From Phycomyces blakesleeanus NRRL 1555(-) (lineage: Eukaryota > Mucoromycota > Mucoromycetes > Mucorales > Phycomycetaceae): a stretch of DNA of 64,000 bases. This document shows positions 1-11,300 of the stretch, in pieces. The notes under the pieces are model-generated. The model saw only the letters and a list, made by a program, of their open reading frames with translations, did not search any database and was not told the DNA's origin. Within the stretch, counting starts at the first letter, position 1; each line of letters begins with the position of its first letter. Location: NCBI RefSeq assembly GCF_001638985.1, contig NW_017265141.1:248001-312000 (forward strand), in the 5' to 3' direction. The position numbers were made by a program, and so were the translations under genes.

Positions 1-135
1 TTTCCTAGTTGATGTGAAGCATGAACTCCGATTCCAAATTTGGGTCACGCAAAAGCAGCATCATTCCCCGGTCAAGACTATAGCAAGAAACATCCTCTTC
101 TATCACCTTTAGATAGCCATCCATCCTTTATCAAA
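1..135. other. Upstream flank of RPL43
   Basis: This is the 5' flank and leader of the ribosomal protein gene that begins at 136. I see no coding sequence here. The short open frame across the first 243 bases runs through the RPL43 start and first intron and has no protein character. Confidence 0.5.
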
Positions 136-755
136 ATGGTAATTAAACCATATCCAAGCACACATCCGCGCCAATCTCACCAAAAACCATGCCAATCCAT
201 TTTTACTTATCATCTATGCGTGCTTTATTATTGTTATTTTTGAATATTCTCATTAATTCAGGCCAAGCGTACTAAGAAAGGTATATAAATTAATAATATA
301 CAGTTATTACTATTATTTGAAAAATAAAAGGGCAAATCATTATGGATTCCAAATTATTGACATGAATTTCTTCATTTCTTTAAATTCACTAATATAGTCG
401 GAATCACCGGAAAGTACGGTACCCGTTATGGTGCCTCCCTCAGAAAGCAGGTGAAGAAGATGGAAATCACCCAGCACGCCAAGTACACCTGTACTTTCTG
501 CGGTAAGGACGCTGTCAAGCGTACTGCTGTTGGTATCTGGAAGTGCAAGGGCTGCAAGAAGACCATGGCCGGTGGTGCTTACACCGTTTCGTAAGTTATT
601 CTCTTAAATATAAAATATAAAGTTTTATTCTTTTCACTCTTATTAATATTATTTACTTATATACACATTTTTTTTAAAAAAATATATATAGCACCACTGC
701 TGCTGCCACTGTTAGATCCACTGTCCGTCGTCTCCGTGAGTTGGCCGAAATCTAA
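136..755 (+). CDS. RPL43: 60S ribosomal protein L43 (eL43, L37Ae family)
   Basis: Structural protein of the large cytosolic ribosomal subunit. The spliced model is 136-138, 262-280, 398-590 and 692-755 (279 nt, 92 aa). The product has the basic AKRTKK start, the four-cysteine zinc ribbon (CTFC then CKGC at about residues 39-60) and the ending RRLRELAEI, all typical of eL43, and the length matches the 92-residue family norm. The first coding exon is only the ATG, followed at once by a GTAATT donor. This fits the conserved MAKRTKK start, because the in-frame AAG-rich exon begins after the CAG at 261. The last intron ends in a T-run followed by an A-run just before the TATATAG acceptor. The gene converges on AIM24. 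Identification is very secure; the one-codon first exon is inferred from frame and family. Confidence 0.95.
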
Positions 756-1188
756 AAAGTTTCAACGCAAAAAATACACCAACACCAACACCAACACGCG
801 TACCAGCACCAGCACCAGCACCAACAACAATATCAACCTCACCATCACAAACAATCGTTATACATTTAAGTTTTGGACATCTCAGTTGTGCGTTAAAACA
901 AAAATGGAAATTTTCCAAAATAAAGAAAAAAACACAATTAAAACATAAGCATTTGGTAAAAGAAAAATGTTACTTGTATATTATAAGGCAGTGAAAAAAA
1001 AGTAGGACCAATTGGTTCTTGTTTTTCTCTGGTAAACTGGATTGATGGTTTGAGAAAAGGTGACTTTTATGTGTGTATGTATATCTTTGTGTGTACATTA
1101 TGTCAACTATACTTTTACATAAAGATTTATTTATTCTTTTTTTTTTTAAAAAAAAACAGTTGCACCATGAACTAATGGGTGAAATTAC
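756..1188. other. Intergenic, RPL43/AIM24 convergent 3' regions
   Basis: Shared 3' region of two convergent genes. Directly after the RPL43 stop (about 774-830) there is an imperfect CACCAA/CAGCAC repeat tract. At about 1136-1157 there is a T-run followed directly by an A-run. No gene is supported. Confidence 0.5.
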
Positions 1189-2934
1189 TTATACGGATTC
1201 AGATTGTTTTGCAGGAATAAAGAGCACCTTGCTTTTTGGACCAACTTCGGCATAGTACGACACTTCACCTTGTGTAGACTTTTGAGAGGCATATCCGACA
1301 TTTGATTTCTTGATTTGGTTGATCTTTGCAGTTTGTTCTGGTGGAGAAGGGAATACGGCAGACTGTTCAAACAATTGAACGGCAGAATCGTTCATTCCAG
1401 CCAATGCATTCATTCTATAAAAGAGGAAGAAAAGCCGGTAGAAATATAGTATTAGTATCAGAGACAGAAAAGGCGGAATTCAATCACGACAGTACAGTAC
1501 AGTACAGTTTAGTAACCTACAATCGAGATTTTTCGAAGCGAGGCTCAACTCTTGAGGAGAGGTAGAAATCTCCAGGACCCTTGAGACGTACGAAATCCTT
1601 ATAAAGAAATTGGGAAAATTGCTTTGAGCCACGAACCAACTTTGATCACTGTAAATTCAAATGACTTACAGGTGCACCAAGAATGTAGTTTCGCAATGTC
1701 TTTGAGACACTGTTGATGTACTGAAGTTTTGTCTGGAGGGAGGGGCTATCGACGACATGTCTCACAAAGGCGTACTTTCTCAAGGGTGATCTTGGGGAAG
1801 GTACGATGGGATTGGCAGGATGAAGCTTAGTGGGATTAGTACGACGATCCCACATAATGAGATTTCTGCAATTTAATATATATGTATAATCAATTGATTA
1901 ATGTATAAATAAGTCGTTAGTATTCACAACATGTTTGTGGACATATTACTATCTCTTTACCTAGGATTGGCCAAGTACTCTTCACCAGCACCAAGAGAGA
2001 AACGATACAGGCCTCCATAATGAGATATCGCAATTGTACCTGGACCAGTGACAGTATTGACGATCTTGTTGACAAGTCCCTACAGGATAACCACCAGAGC
2101 TTTTAGTTTCTCCGTCTGCTTTACTATATCTCCTACTGATAATAGAAATCCACAACTTACGGTATCTCTTCCTTTGACACCTTCTAATCCAAGTTCAAGC
2201 GTGACTTTCTCGGTCTTTGCGAGAAAGGCATCTCTACGGAGAATATGCTTTCCACTTCCCTTGAGTTCGATCACAGCAATTTCACCCATACGTTGAGGAG
2301 ACAGCAAGATATCTCCAGCAGAATGTCTAGTGTAGAACTACTCCCCTCAACCAAAATAATAATAAGATATTGTAAACCCATCAAGAAAACATTTTTCCCT
2401 TTCGTATTTTTGTTTTGTTTTAAATCAATATTCTTTCTTTCATCATTACTTTTTGGTGGAAAACGGGGCTTCCGATCAATGATTTGCTTGCTGCATTCAG
2501 GACATTACCATCCAAAGTCAATTTGGATGTAATCTAAGAGAGTAAAGTAGGGTTTGAAAAGTATAAGCGGCATAATTCTTTAGCGTACACACACAGTTGG
2601 GGGGTTATTACCTTGCTAGATGATCCAATTGCACTCCCGGTAGCTGCTGTAATCTCAGTATCTGGAGGCAGCTAGTACAGACACAGATTGATCTTATTAA
2701 TTTCTCATAAGATATTTTATATTGAAATACAAGTAAAATCTACCTTGATCAACAGAGCAGATCCTGAGAATCAAACGACAGGGTAAATAATTTGATAAGC
2801 TTTCATTATTTGTTTTTTTTTTCACGTGGGTAAGGTACATGATGTGACTTACCCACACCGGAAGATACCACTTCAAAGGTAGGTTCTGTACTGTCAATAC
2901 CCAGGGCTTCTGCGAGTGTTTTTGCAAAATAGAA

Positions 2935-2994
<60 letters not shown>

Positions 2995-3294
2995 GTGAGA
3001 CAAGGTGTTGGCTACCAATATATAGAAAGTAAAGATAGAAATGATAGGCTGTTATTACTATTAAATTGCTAACTTACCTGGACCAACCGAGGATATCGCA
3101 CTGGACACGTTGGGAGTGCTGGAGTACTGAAACGATTTCAAAGAGCGGTCGACAGTGGGTGCTTTACCAAACAAGTTTTGAGAAGAGTTCTCATTGAAGG
3201 CAAGGGCAACATAAGTACGGGGTGTAGTGGCCTGTACGCGCTTAAGGACTGTCTTTGCCGAGAAAGATGAGAGGGAAGAAAGGCGCGGATGCAT
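1189..3294 (-). CDS. AIM24: Mitochondrial AIM24-like protein (AIM24/TRAP-like fold)
   Basis: Ten-exon model: 3078-3294, 2853-2909, 2744-2763, 2612-2671, 2450-2533, 2161-2337, 1961-2079, 1670-1865, 1521-1597 and 1189-1414 (1233 nt, 410 aa). AIM24 proteins act at the mitochondrial inner membrane and in yeast help keep MICOS intact. The N-terminus (about residues 1-45) is rich in Ser, Arg and Lys and poor in acids, as in a matrix presequence. Family landmarks follow in order: a LPPDTEI strand, the GSPVFH segment, the GPGTIAISHYGGLYRF turn and a late GPGDFYLSSR motif. Exon 3 is only 20 nt and was found because it alone joins phases 1 and 0. Intron 1 carries a long (AAT)n array. The last junction (1521/1414) restores an open frame past an in-frame TAG. 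Confidence is high for the family and moderate for the final exon. Confidence 0.82.
2934..2993. repeat. (AAT)n microsatellite in AIM24 intron 1
   Basis: About 19 uninterrupted AAT units lie in the first intron of AIM24. On the other strand they read as a poly-isoleucine shadow frame. Confidence 0.95.
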
Positions 3295-3794
3295 TGTGGT
3301 GATGAATGTGCCTTTCTTTTAATAAATTTATTATTATTATTATTTTGTGTGTCCAAAAGTGGAGGTAGTGATTTTTTTTTCTTTAAATATATTTTATATA
3401 TAAATATATAAAATATTTAATATATATATTAGATAATTATAATTATATATATATGTGTGTGTGTGTATGTGTGTGTTGAGTAGAAGCTCAGGACCACACA
3501 ATTTAAGAAATAGGTGAATAGGTGTAGGTGGAGGGGGTAATAAGCTAAGCCCCGCAAAACGTACGGCATCTGAAGCCAAAACAATAATAATCATAATCAT
3601 AATATAAATAAATATATAATATATCTGTGTGCGCGAGAGTGAGTGCGTGAGTGTATATATATAAATAAATAAATAAATAAAAAACGCCAGTCTGTTCACT
3701 GCTTGGTCGACCTGTCTCTATTTGGCCAAACCTATTCCAAAGACCGACTGCCCAAGCTACGTTTAGGCTGCGGTTTGTTCTAGTTTGCTGTTTG
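3295..3794. other. Divergent promoter region AIM24/DCN1
   Basis: A head-to-head intergenic region with AT-rich stretches, a (GT)n tract at about 3453-3475 and an (AAAT)n tract at about 3660-3682. A C+G-richer block at about 3480-3790 could be a promoter or untranslated leader. No conserved coding frame was seen. Confidence 0.45.
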
Positions 3795-5300
3795 ATGGTA
3801 AAAAGAAAAGAAAAGAGAGAAAGAGAAAGAATCCAACAAGAAGAATCCAAAAAAGAATAATGGTTGACCTCCTGCAAATACACATGTATACAATAAATCC
3901 TAAACTACTCCATTCCAGTCGTCTCTTAGCTCAAGTCAACAACAGAAGTTGAGCCAACTTATTGAGTTTACTCGTCTAAGGTGAGAACGTCCTCTAAACT
4001 TCATTTTTTTTTGTTTCAACAAGTCATCTCAACGTGTTTACTACCATTGCAATTTTACTTATCATCATTTCTTATTTTCTTTAGTGAGAACGATGCCCGT
4101 AGACTCTTAATGATCTCAAACTGGGACATCAATACTGCAATTGACAATTTTTACCAAAATCCTCGCATCAAACATGAACCTCAGAGAACAGACTTTAACC
4201 CAAGACTAGCCCAAAAGATGTTTGATAAATATCAAGGTAAACTTTCGTATTTCTTCATTTTTTTTGGATGAAAAATATATGTATATACTCCTTTGACCAA
4301 CTTTTTTTTTTAATTCTTTCAATATATATATATATATGTGTATCTAGATCCTGAAAAGCGTGACAAGATCACAGTTGAAGGATGTATGCTGTTATGTGAA
4401 GATCTGGGTATTGAACCTACTGCTCTTGAATTCCTCTTGATTTCCCATCAACTCAACTCAAAAATGATGGGAGAGTTTACCCGCCAAGAATTTGTTGAAG
4501 GCTGCACAAAGCTTCAATGTGATACACCCCAGAAATTAAAGAATATCATCCCATCCCTGCGAAACAATCTTTCAGATGATGCCAGCTTTAGAGAGATCTA
4601 TAGCTATGCCTTTGTGTTTGGCCGTCAGTTTCAGCAAAAGAGTCTTTGTAAGTGATAAAATATTGAAGGGATGTAAATGCAAGAAAGAAAAAAGAAAACT
4701 TAAGAACTATTGCTGACTTAAACTCTTTCTTCTATGTTTGCGTCTGTACACAATATTACAGCTCTCGAAGCTGCAGTGGAACTATGGAGACTGTTGCTGA
4801 CCGGTAGATTTAGTATGTTGGACCAGTGGATTCAGTTTTTAGAGGCAAGTGTGTTTTTAGCTTAACCATTTGATTTGGTTTTATTTGGTTTCCTTTCTTT
4901 CTCTCTTTATCTAAACTCTTTTATATATATATTGTATTTACATACAACAGGAAAAGCACGGAAAAGCCATTTCGCGTGATACTTGGAATCTTGTGAGTTG
5001 GATATTTGGGCATTATTTTATGCACTTCGTAGTATCATGTTCCTGCAAATTTTGGCGAAACTAATTGAAGCGGCATTTCCGTTTATTTTTAGTTTTTCGA
5101 ATTTGCTAGCCAAAAGGATCTTGACTTGTCCAAGCACGACGCGGAAGGTGCATGGCCTATCTTGATTGATGAGGTATAGTTGCAAGGGTTACAATGTGTG
5201 TCTTTTATTTCAACGTATAACTAAAACCAAGAGGGCTTTCATTGTTTTTACTTTCTTTTTTCTTTTACACTTATAGTTTGTAGAATATTTGAAACAATAA
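3795..5300 (+). CDS. DCN1: DCN1-like cullin neddylation co-E3
   Basis: Potentiates Rub1/NEDD8 transfer to cullins by binding cullin and the E2 Ubc12. Model: 3795-3797, 3919-3980, 4085-4236, 4348-4647, 4762-4844, 4951-4992, 5093-5173 and 5277-5300 (747 nt, 248 aa). A UBA-like region (about residues 5-45, with WDINTAIDNFYQNP) is followed by the PONY domain (DPEKRDKI, FREIYSYAF, LDQWIQFLEEKHGKAISRDTWNL and a WPILIDEFVEYL end). The exon starting at 3919 has no in-frame ATG, so the start must lie upstream. An ATG directly followed by GTAAAA at 3795 fits; a second ATG at 3860 is possible. The intron after 4844 has a GC donor (GCAAGT), needed to keep the frame into EKHGK. Family call is very secure; the start is uncertain. 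Confidence 0.88.
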
Positions 5301-5663
5301 GATGTCACTATCCATTAATATTCCATCATATTTTCCTTCTCCTTCTTTTCCTTCTACCTCTACCTATATCTATACGCTGCTGTTCAAATATTCATGTATC
5401 TGTTTCTATCTCGCTTCTATCGATGTATCAATCCTTATTTACCATTTTTTTGAACTTGTGATTATTGATTTCAGGGTTACAAATCCACATATCAAACAGC
5501 TGTTCCTTCATTAAGAAGTAGAGTATTAACAGTCACACTATAAAGTCAAAAGCGGGATCAAAATAAGTGGCTTAGTTTTGGCCAGGGTACAACCTGCTCC
5601 CATCAAAACACATTCTATACTCTTATTATCTCCCCGCTCTTCACCACTCTATCCTAAATCGCC
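5301..5663. other. Intergenic DCN1/QCR6
   Basis: Tandem intergenic space holding the 3' end of DCN1, a pyrimidine-rich stretch at about 5330-5400 and the QCR6 promoter. No gene is supported. Confidence 0.45.
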
Positions 5664-6385
5664 ATGGGTCTCTCTGATTTCTTGTCCAGCCTTATGCCTA
5701 CTGTCTACGCCGAAGAGGTGGAAGAGGTCGTTGAAGAGGTCGAAGCTGAGCCTGTTGAAGTTGTCGAGGAAGAAGAAGAGGAAGAAGAGGAGCCCGAAGA
5801 CCCCAAGGAAGCCATTATGGAGGGTAATTACTATTCTTTTTCTTTTTTAATTTCTCTTTATTACTTTTAAACATTCCGAGAGAAACTTATCTAATACATA
5901 TATGCATTTGTTTATTTGTTTTTTTATTTATTTTTATTTTTAAAGAATGTGCCCAGGAATGCTCTTCCCTCAAGAAGCATCTCGATGAGTGCAACGAGCG
6001 CGTAGAGAACGGCTCCCACGAGAACTGTACGTTATAATTCCTGTATACTCGTAAAAAAAGGACAACAATATGTAGAAACGAATGGAAGAGAAAAACAAAA
6101 AAGAAAAGGAAGCAAAATAGGGTTATTTCTGCTGTCCCTTGGGTATCAGGGCGGTCATTGACGCGAGCTTTGATATATATACTTTGTGTATTCCCTTTTT
6201 AGGCATCGAGGAGTTCTTCCATTTCATGCACTGTGCTGATGAATGTGTAAGTTTTATAATGTTTTTCGAAAGAGAAGATATGCATTTATCTGTGTGCGTT
6301 ATATATATATATACTAAATACCTTTATCTATTTTTATATATAATATATATAGGCTGCTCCCAAGATCTTTGCTGCCACCAAATAA
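5664..6385 (+). CDS. QCR6: Cytochrome bc1 complex subunit 6 (hinge protein)
   Basis: Acidic hinge subunit of respiratory complex III on the intermembrane-space side, helping docking between cytochrome c1 and cytochrome c. Model: 5664-5823, 5946-6026, 6203-6246 and 6353-6385 (318 nt, 105 aa). The N-terminal half has a long Glu-rich run (about residues 17-45). The C-terminal half has the expected cysteine helical hairpin: CAQEC, CNER, NC, HCADEC. The start is the only ATG ahead of MGLSDFLSSL. Every junction is phase-consistent and rebuilds ENCIEEFFHFMHCADEC across two introns. The downstream 657-bp gap holds no gene. High confidence. Confidence 0.93.
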
Positions 6386-7042
6386 ATTGCACTTTATTTT
6401 GTAGATTTATGTTCAATAAAACGGTCGTCCCCCGCAACGCTACTTTGTTACATTACTTCATATACTTGTAATTATTATCATTATTACTGTTTGCACCCGT
6501 AAAGAAAACTAGTAGTAAAAAAAAAAGACAAAACAAAAACCAAGAATGAAAATCAAATTAATTAAAGGGTATAAAATCAAATAAAATTAAACAAAATCTA
6601 TTATTGGTGTAAGTAATAATGGTCAAGATAATCATTTTGTGCATATTATAAATATATAGAAAAAGTATTTTTTTAAAAGGCATTTATTGTAATTAATGAT
6701 GTACTCTTTGATATATGCATTCATTTAATCTATCAAAAGCCATTGCAGAAAGTGTACCATAAAAAATAATAAAAAAGTGATCTAGAAAGCTATACCTTTA
6801 ACCTACAAAAAAATACTATTAGTGCCGCTACCATTCTTGTCTATTGTCTAAAGACACGTATAAACTAACCTAGTTAAAACATAACACAAGAGGCATTTAG
6901 TATACAGAATGTCGGACTTTGAGATTAACAGTGTCAAAAAGTTGAAGAGACAAAGAAACCTCTAGTTTAATTACCAGTAGTATACGCTTCTTTCTTTTAC
7001 TTATAAATTACTTTTATTTTTAAATTCATAATCAAGTAAACA
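6386..7042. other. Intergenic QCR6/calponin gene
   Basis: AT-rich intergenic DNA containing the QCR6 3' end and the promoter of the next gene. No coding frame or RNA gene was recognised. Confidence 0.45.
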
Positions 7043-7832
7043 ATGTCTACTCTTTACGGTCTCGACAGAGGTAAGTAATTATGAACAATTGACGAATAGA
7101 CAAAGTATCATGACACATGATGAGGTAACAACAGAAATCCAAAAAAAGCTCGATTCAAAGTACTCCGTGGAGCGAGAACAAGAAGCACGCGAATGGATCG
7201 AAGAGACTATCGGTGAACAATTACCGAGCGATGATTTTCATGAGAGTTTGAAAGATGGCGTAATACTATGCAAGTAAGGAATCTCGGTTCATTACTTTCA
7301 TTTATTTCCTAAAATCGCATCCTTAATATTTTTTGTCCCCTTATCTCTCTCTCTGTCTCTCTATGTGTGCGGGTGTAGAGTCATCGAGAAGCTTGTACCA
7401 GGAAAAGGAAAATATAGAAAGTCTGCAATGCCGTTTGTTCAAGTAAGGTTGGGCTGTACACACACTAACACAAATTAATATACACGAACATAAATGAACG
7501 TATTTTAGATGGAAAACATTTCCAAGTTTTTGTCTGGAGCTGAGGCACTTGGTGTTCCTAAACATGATCTATTTCAAACAGTAGATCTATTTGAGAAAAA
7601 GAACATGACGCAGGTAAGAGCATACGTTTTATGATTTGTTTCGAAAACAAAATAAAATAAATAAATAGACAAAAGCATAGATGCAAAAGTATTTACTCTA
7701 CAAGCTACATATGTTTATAGGTGGTTGATGCTGTTTTCGCTGTATCGCGTTATGGTTACAGGGCAGGAACTGCGTCCAGAGTAAGACTTTTAAACATCTG
7801 GATAATTCAATTCATTTATTACCGTAATCTGA

Positions 7833-7863
<31 letters not shown>

Positions 7864-8116
7864 TTCCTGTCGATAGCTCTTAGGTCCAAAACTGGCAGAT
7901 AAGCAGCAAATGAACTTTAGCCCTGAACAGCTTAGAGCTGGCGACGGCATGTTCAACACTTTCCAATATGGAAACCACAAGGTCCCAAATCAAGTAAGAT
8001 TATTTTCTATTATATCAATTTGATGCCTAATGCAATAATTATCACTATAGCCTAGATTGTCATTTGGATCGCGTAGAGAGATAGGTGGACGTGATCCCCA
8101 CCCAGAGCTTAAATAA
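7043..8116 (+). CDS. Calponin/transgelin (SCP1-like actin-binding protein)
   Basis: Single calponin-homology protein that bundles and stabilises actin filaments, as fungal Scp1/Stg1 and animal transgelin do. Model: 7043-7070, 7135-7273, 7379-7442, 7509-7613, 7721-7780, 7877-7993 and 8051-8116 (579 nt, 192 aa). The CH domain spans about residues 25-135, with REWIEETIGE, FHESLKDGVILCKVIEKL, MENISKFL, LFQTVDLFEKKNMTQV and AVSRYGYRA. A single calponin-like repeat follows (GPKLADKQQMNFSPEQLRAG, then a short FQYGNHK). Length fits the roughly 200-residue fungal family. The gene converges on eIF5B. An actin-related gene, ARP2, lies 44 kb away but is not linked. Confidence 0.92.
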
Positions 8117-8188
8117 ATGGCATTTAATCCTAAGCAAATAATAATAATAACATAAAATGTAGCAATATATACGTGAAATACAATAAAA

Positions 8189-8212
8189 GAAAGAAAGAAA
8201 GAAAGAAAGAAA
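8189..8212. repeat. (GAAA)n microsatellite
   Basis: Six GAAA units between the convergent calponin and eIF5B stop codons. Confidence 0.85.
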
Positions 8213-8307
8213 AAGTTACTTTATTTATTATAGTAAAAAGAGAAAAATGAGGATAGTGAATACATAAGAGAGAGATAGAGAGAGAGATAGAAACAACCGT
8301 AGCTTGC

Positions 8308-11300
8308 TTAATCGACACCAAGTGTCTTTTTAAGCTTTACAATCAAAGCCCAGTCTTCCTTGGACATATCGTTACGGAAGGACTGTTTCAGAACATCAAT
8401 CGACTGGCGGGTAATCTTACTGTAGAATTCGTCGGTCTCTTCGAAGTGACGACCATAGGTCTTGGGTGTCTCATATACAGCACACTCAATCTTGATGGCT
8501 ACACCACCACCAGCTTGTCCCTTCTTAACAATATCGATAGACTTGTGATTCATTTCAATAGAAGTAACCTTTCCGAGAGTATTGATTTCTCTTGCGCCAG
8601 TCTCAGAGTTTGTTTTAACTACGCAGATAGGTGTACCGACACGTAATGCGCCCTCAACAACATCAACACCGATAATAATAGGATCCTTCTTGTTGAAGAT
8701 AGCACCGGGAACCATCTTGAGCACACAGGGGAAGACAGCAGATGGTGCCTGGTCCTTACGCTTCTGCTCAGTAATGGCTGCGTTGTATTCAACGTAACGA
8801 TCGAACAAGTGGTAAATAATGTCAGCAGTGAAAACGCGGATACCGAGTTCCTCCGCCATTTCTTCAGCTTCCTTGTCAACCTTGACATCGAAACAGAGCA
8901 TGACAGCGTATTCACGTGCCTTCTCCAACATGACACTAGCCTTAACAACATCCTTTCTGTGAACAGGACCAATGTTAATACCGGAAACAGGAATCTTGGA
9001 GGTCTTGAGGAACTCCAAAAGGGCCTCGAGAGCACCAAGAGTTGAGGCCTGAACCCAAACACCATGACCACTGCGATCAATAGAGCTCATGAGGTTGGTG
9101 AGATCAGACATGACTTCTTCCTTAAGATCCTCTTCATCATCATCAGGACCACACACCAACAAACGAGAACCAGCAATAGCCTTCTCAAGATCAGGAGCAG
9201 AAATCTTTACACCCAAAGCAGCCTTGACAGACTTGTGGTGAACGTACTGAGACTTGATACGGAGTTCGCGCATAGGTTGGGGTGTAAGTAGAGCTCTGAC
9301 TTGAGTGACAATAGGTCCGTTAAGACCGCACACGACAATCTTGTCACCCTCGTGAAGCCAGCCGTTAACAAGGACAACATCGATAGTAGTACCAAGACCT
9401 TCAATAACCTTGACTTCGAGAACAGTGCACTCAAGCTCGGTAATGTACATAAGCTTGTCGCTCATGCGGCTCTGGGTCAAGTTAACCAACAAGTTGAGCA
9501 TGTCTGGGATACCTTCACCAGTGTGGGCAGAGGTGGGGACGAGCGAAACGTATTTGGCGAAGTTCTTGTTCTTATAATACAAGGTGGAGTTGAGTCCCTG
9601 TTCGGCAAAAGCTACCTGGGTCTGCTCGACACGACGCTGGAATTCATCTTGAACGGAAGGCTTCTGCTTGGCAAGAGAATCCTGGAAAGAGTTGTCGGGA
9701 ATAGCCTTCCAGTCAAAGAGACGATCGATCTTGTTAAGAGCGACAATAAAAGGTGTCTTACGGTCACGGAGGAGACGGATAGACTCGAGAGTTTGGGGCT
9801 CAAGACCGTGCATGATATCGACAACCAGAATGGCAATGTTACAGAGGGAACTTCCTCTTGTTCTCAAGTTTGTGAAAGATTCGTGACCTGGGGTATCAAT
9901 AACAAGCAAACCTGGAACCTTTACTTCTTCGGCACGATCAGGTCCAAGAACAGCAGTCTTCTTGACAATAGCGTCGGCAGGGAAGTAAGTGGCACCAATC
10001 TGCTGGGTAATACCACCAGCTTCACCTTCCTGGACGTTTGTTTGACGAATCTTATCAAGCAATTTGGTCTTTCCAGTATCTACGTGACCAAGAATACAGC
10101 AAATTGGCGAACGAAGGTCATCCTTGGATCGAGCAGCCATAGCTTCTTTTTGTCTTTGCAAGCGACGCTCAGCAGCCTCTTCCTTCTTCTGGAGGGCAAG
10201 GCGCTGGGTGGGAGTGAGCTCCTCATCAGAGCTATCATCGTCGGAATCATCGTCAGAGTCAGAGTCAGAATCGTCAGAATCGTCCTCGGAATCGTCATCT
10301 TCAGAATCGTCGGACTCTTCGGACTCACTCTCAACAACGGGCTTCTTAGCACCAGTCTTGGGCGCAGGTTTGGCGGCGGCCTTTGGTGCAGGTTTGGCAG
10401 CAGGAGCGGCTTTAGCAGCAGGAGCGGCTTTAGCAGCAGGAGCGGCTTTAGCAGCAGGAGCGGCTTTAGCAGCAGGAGCAGACTTGGCAGCAGGAGCAGG
10501 CTTGGCCTCTTCCTCTTCCTCCGAGGAAGCATCCCAATCTTCCTTCAAGTTTTCTTCTTCCTCCTTAGCTTCAGGAGTGGCCTCATCTTCACTGCTAAGA
10601 GCTGCCTTTTCCCAATCATCTTCGGCTAAAAGAATGTAATATCAAATAAGAATTTTTTTTTGCAAAATTCTCTCAAACTTACACTCTTCCTCAGCTTCAG
10701 CAGCAGCCTTCTTCTTTGCTTCTTCTTCCTCCAATCTCTTGCGTTCCTCCTCCTGTCTCTTCTTTTCCTCGTTTTCAAGACGTCTCTTTTCTTGCTCCTC
10801 CTTGGTGGGACCCTTCTTCTTCTTTCCGTAGAAAGGTTTCTTAGTTGGCTGCTCAGGGCTCTCAAAAGCAGAAATCTTAACCTGACCAGATTCGATCAAT
10901 TGCTGGTGACGGAGCTGTGCAAGTCTCTGAGCTTCCTTCTGGGCCTTTGTCAAGAGCTTGCCTTCCTTACGGAGTTGCTCGCGCTTGAGCTATTATTTCC
11001 GTAGTCAGAAAAAATCACGCCACACATATCCTTATATCAATTGTACTTACTCTTTCCTTCTCCTTCTTTGCAGCTCTGATTTCTTCCTTTCTAGCTTCCT
11101 CTTCGGCCAAAATGCGCTCCTCCTCAGCAATTCTACGAGCCTCTTCCTCAGCAATTCGGCGAGCCTCTTCTTCAGCAGCCTTTTGGGCTTCTACCATTTT
11201 CTATAATTGGGTTTAACATATATCCTTGATCTTGATACTGTCTCAAAATACTTACTCTCAAAGCAGACACTGGTCCTCCGCTCTTCTTCTTACCCTTGCC

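Noticed and set aside
2806..3018. Poly-isoleucine frame
   Set aside because: Translation of the (AAT)n microsatellite in an AIM24 intron.
9301..10629. 442-codon open frame on the plus strand
   Set aside because: Exactly antisense to the eIF5B GTPase exon; low-complexity Gly/Ser/Arg composition mirrors the repeat region. Shadow frame.
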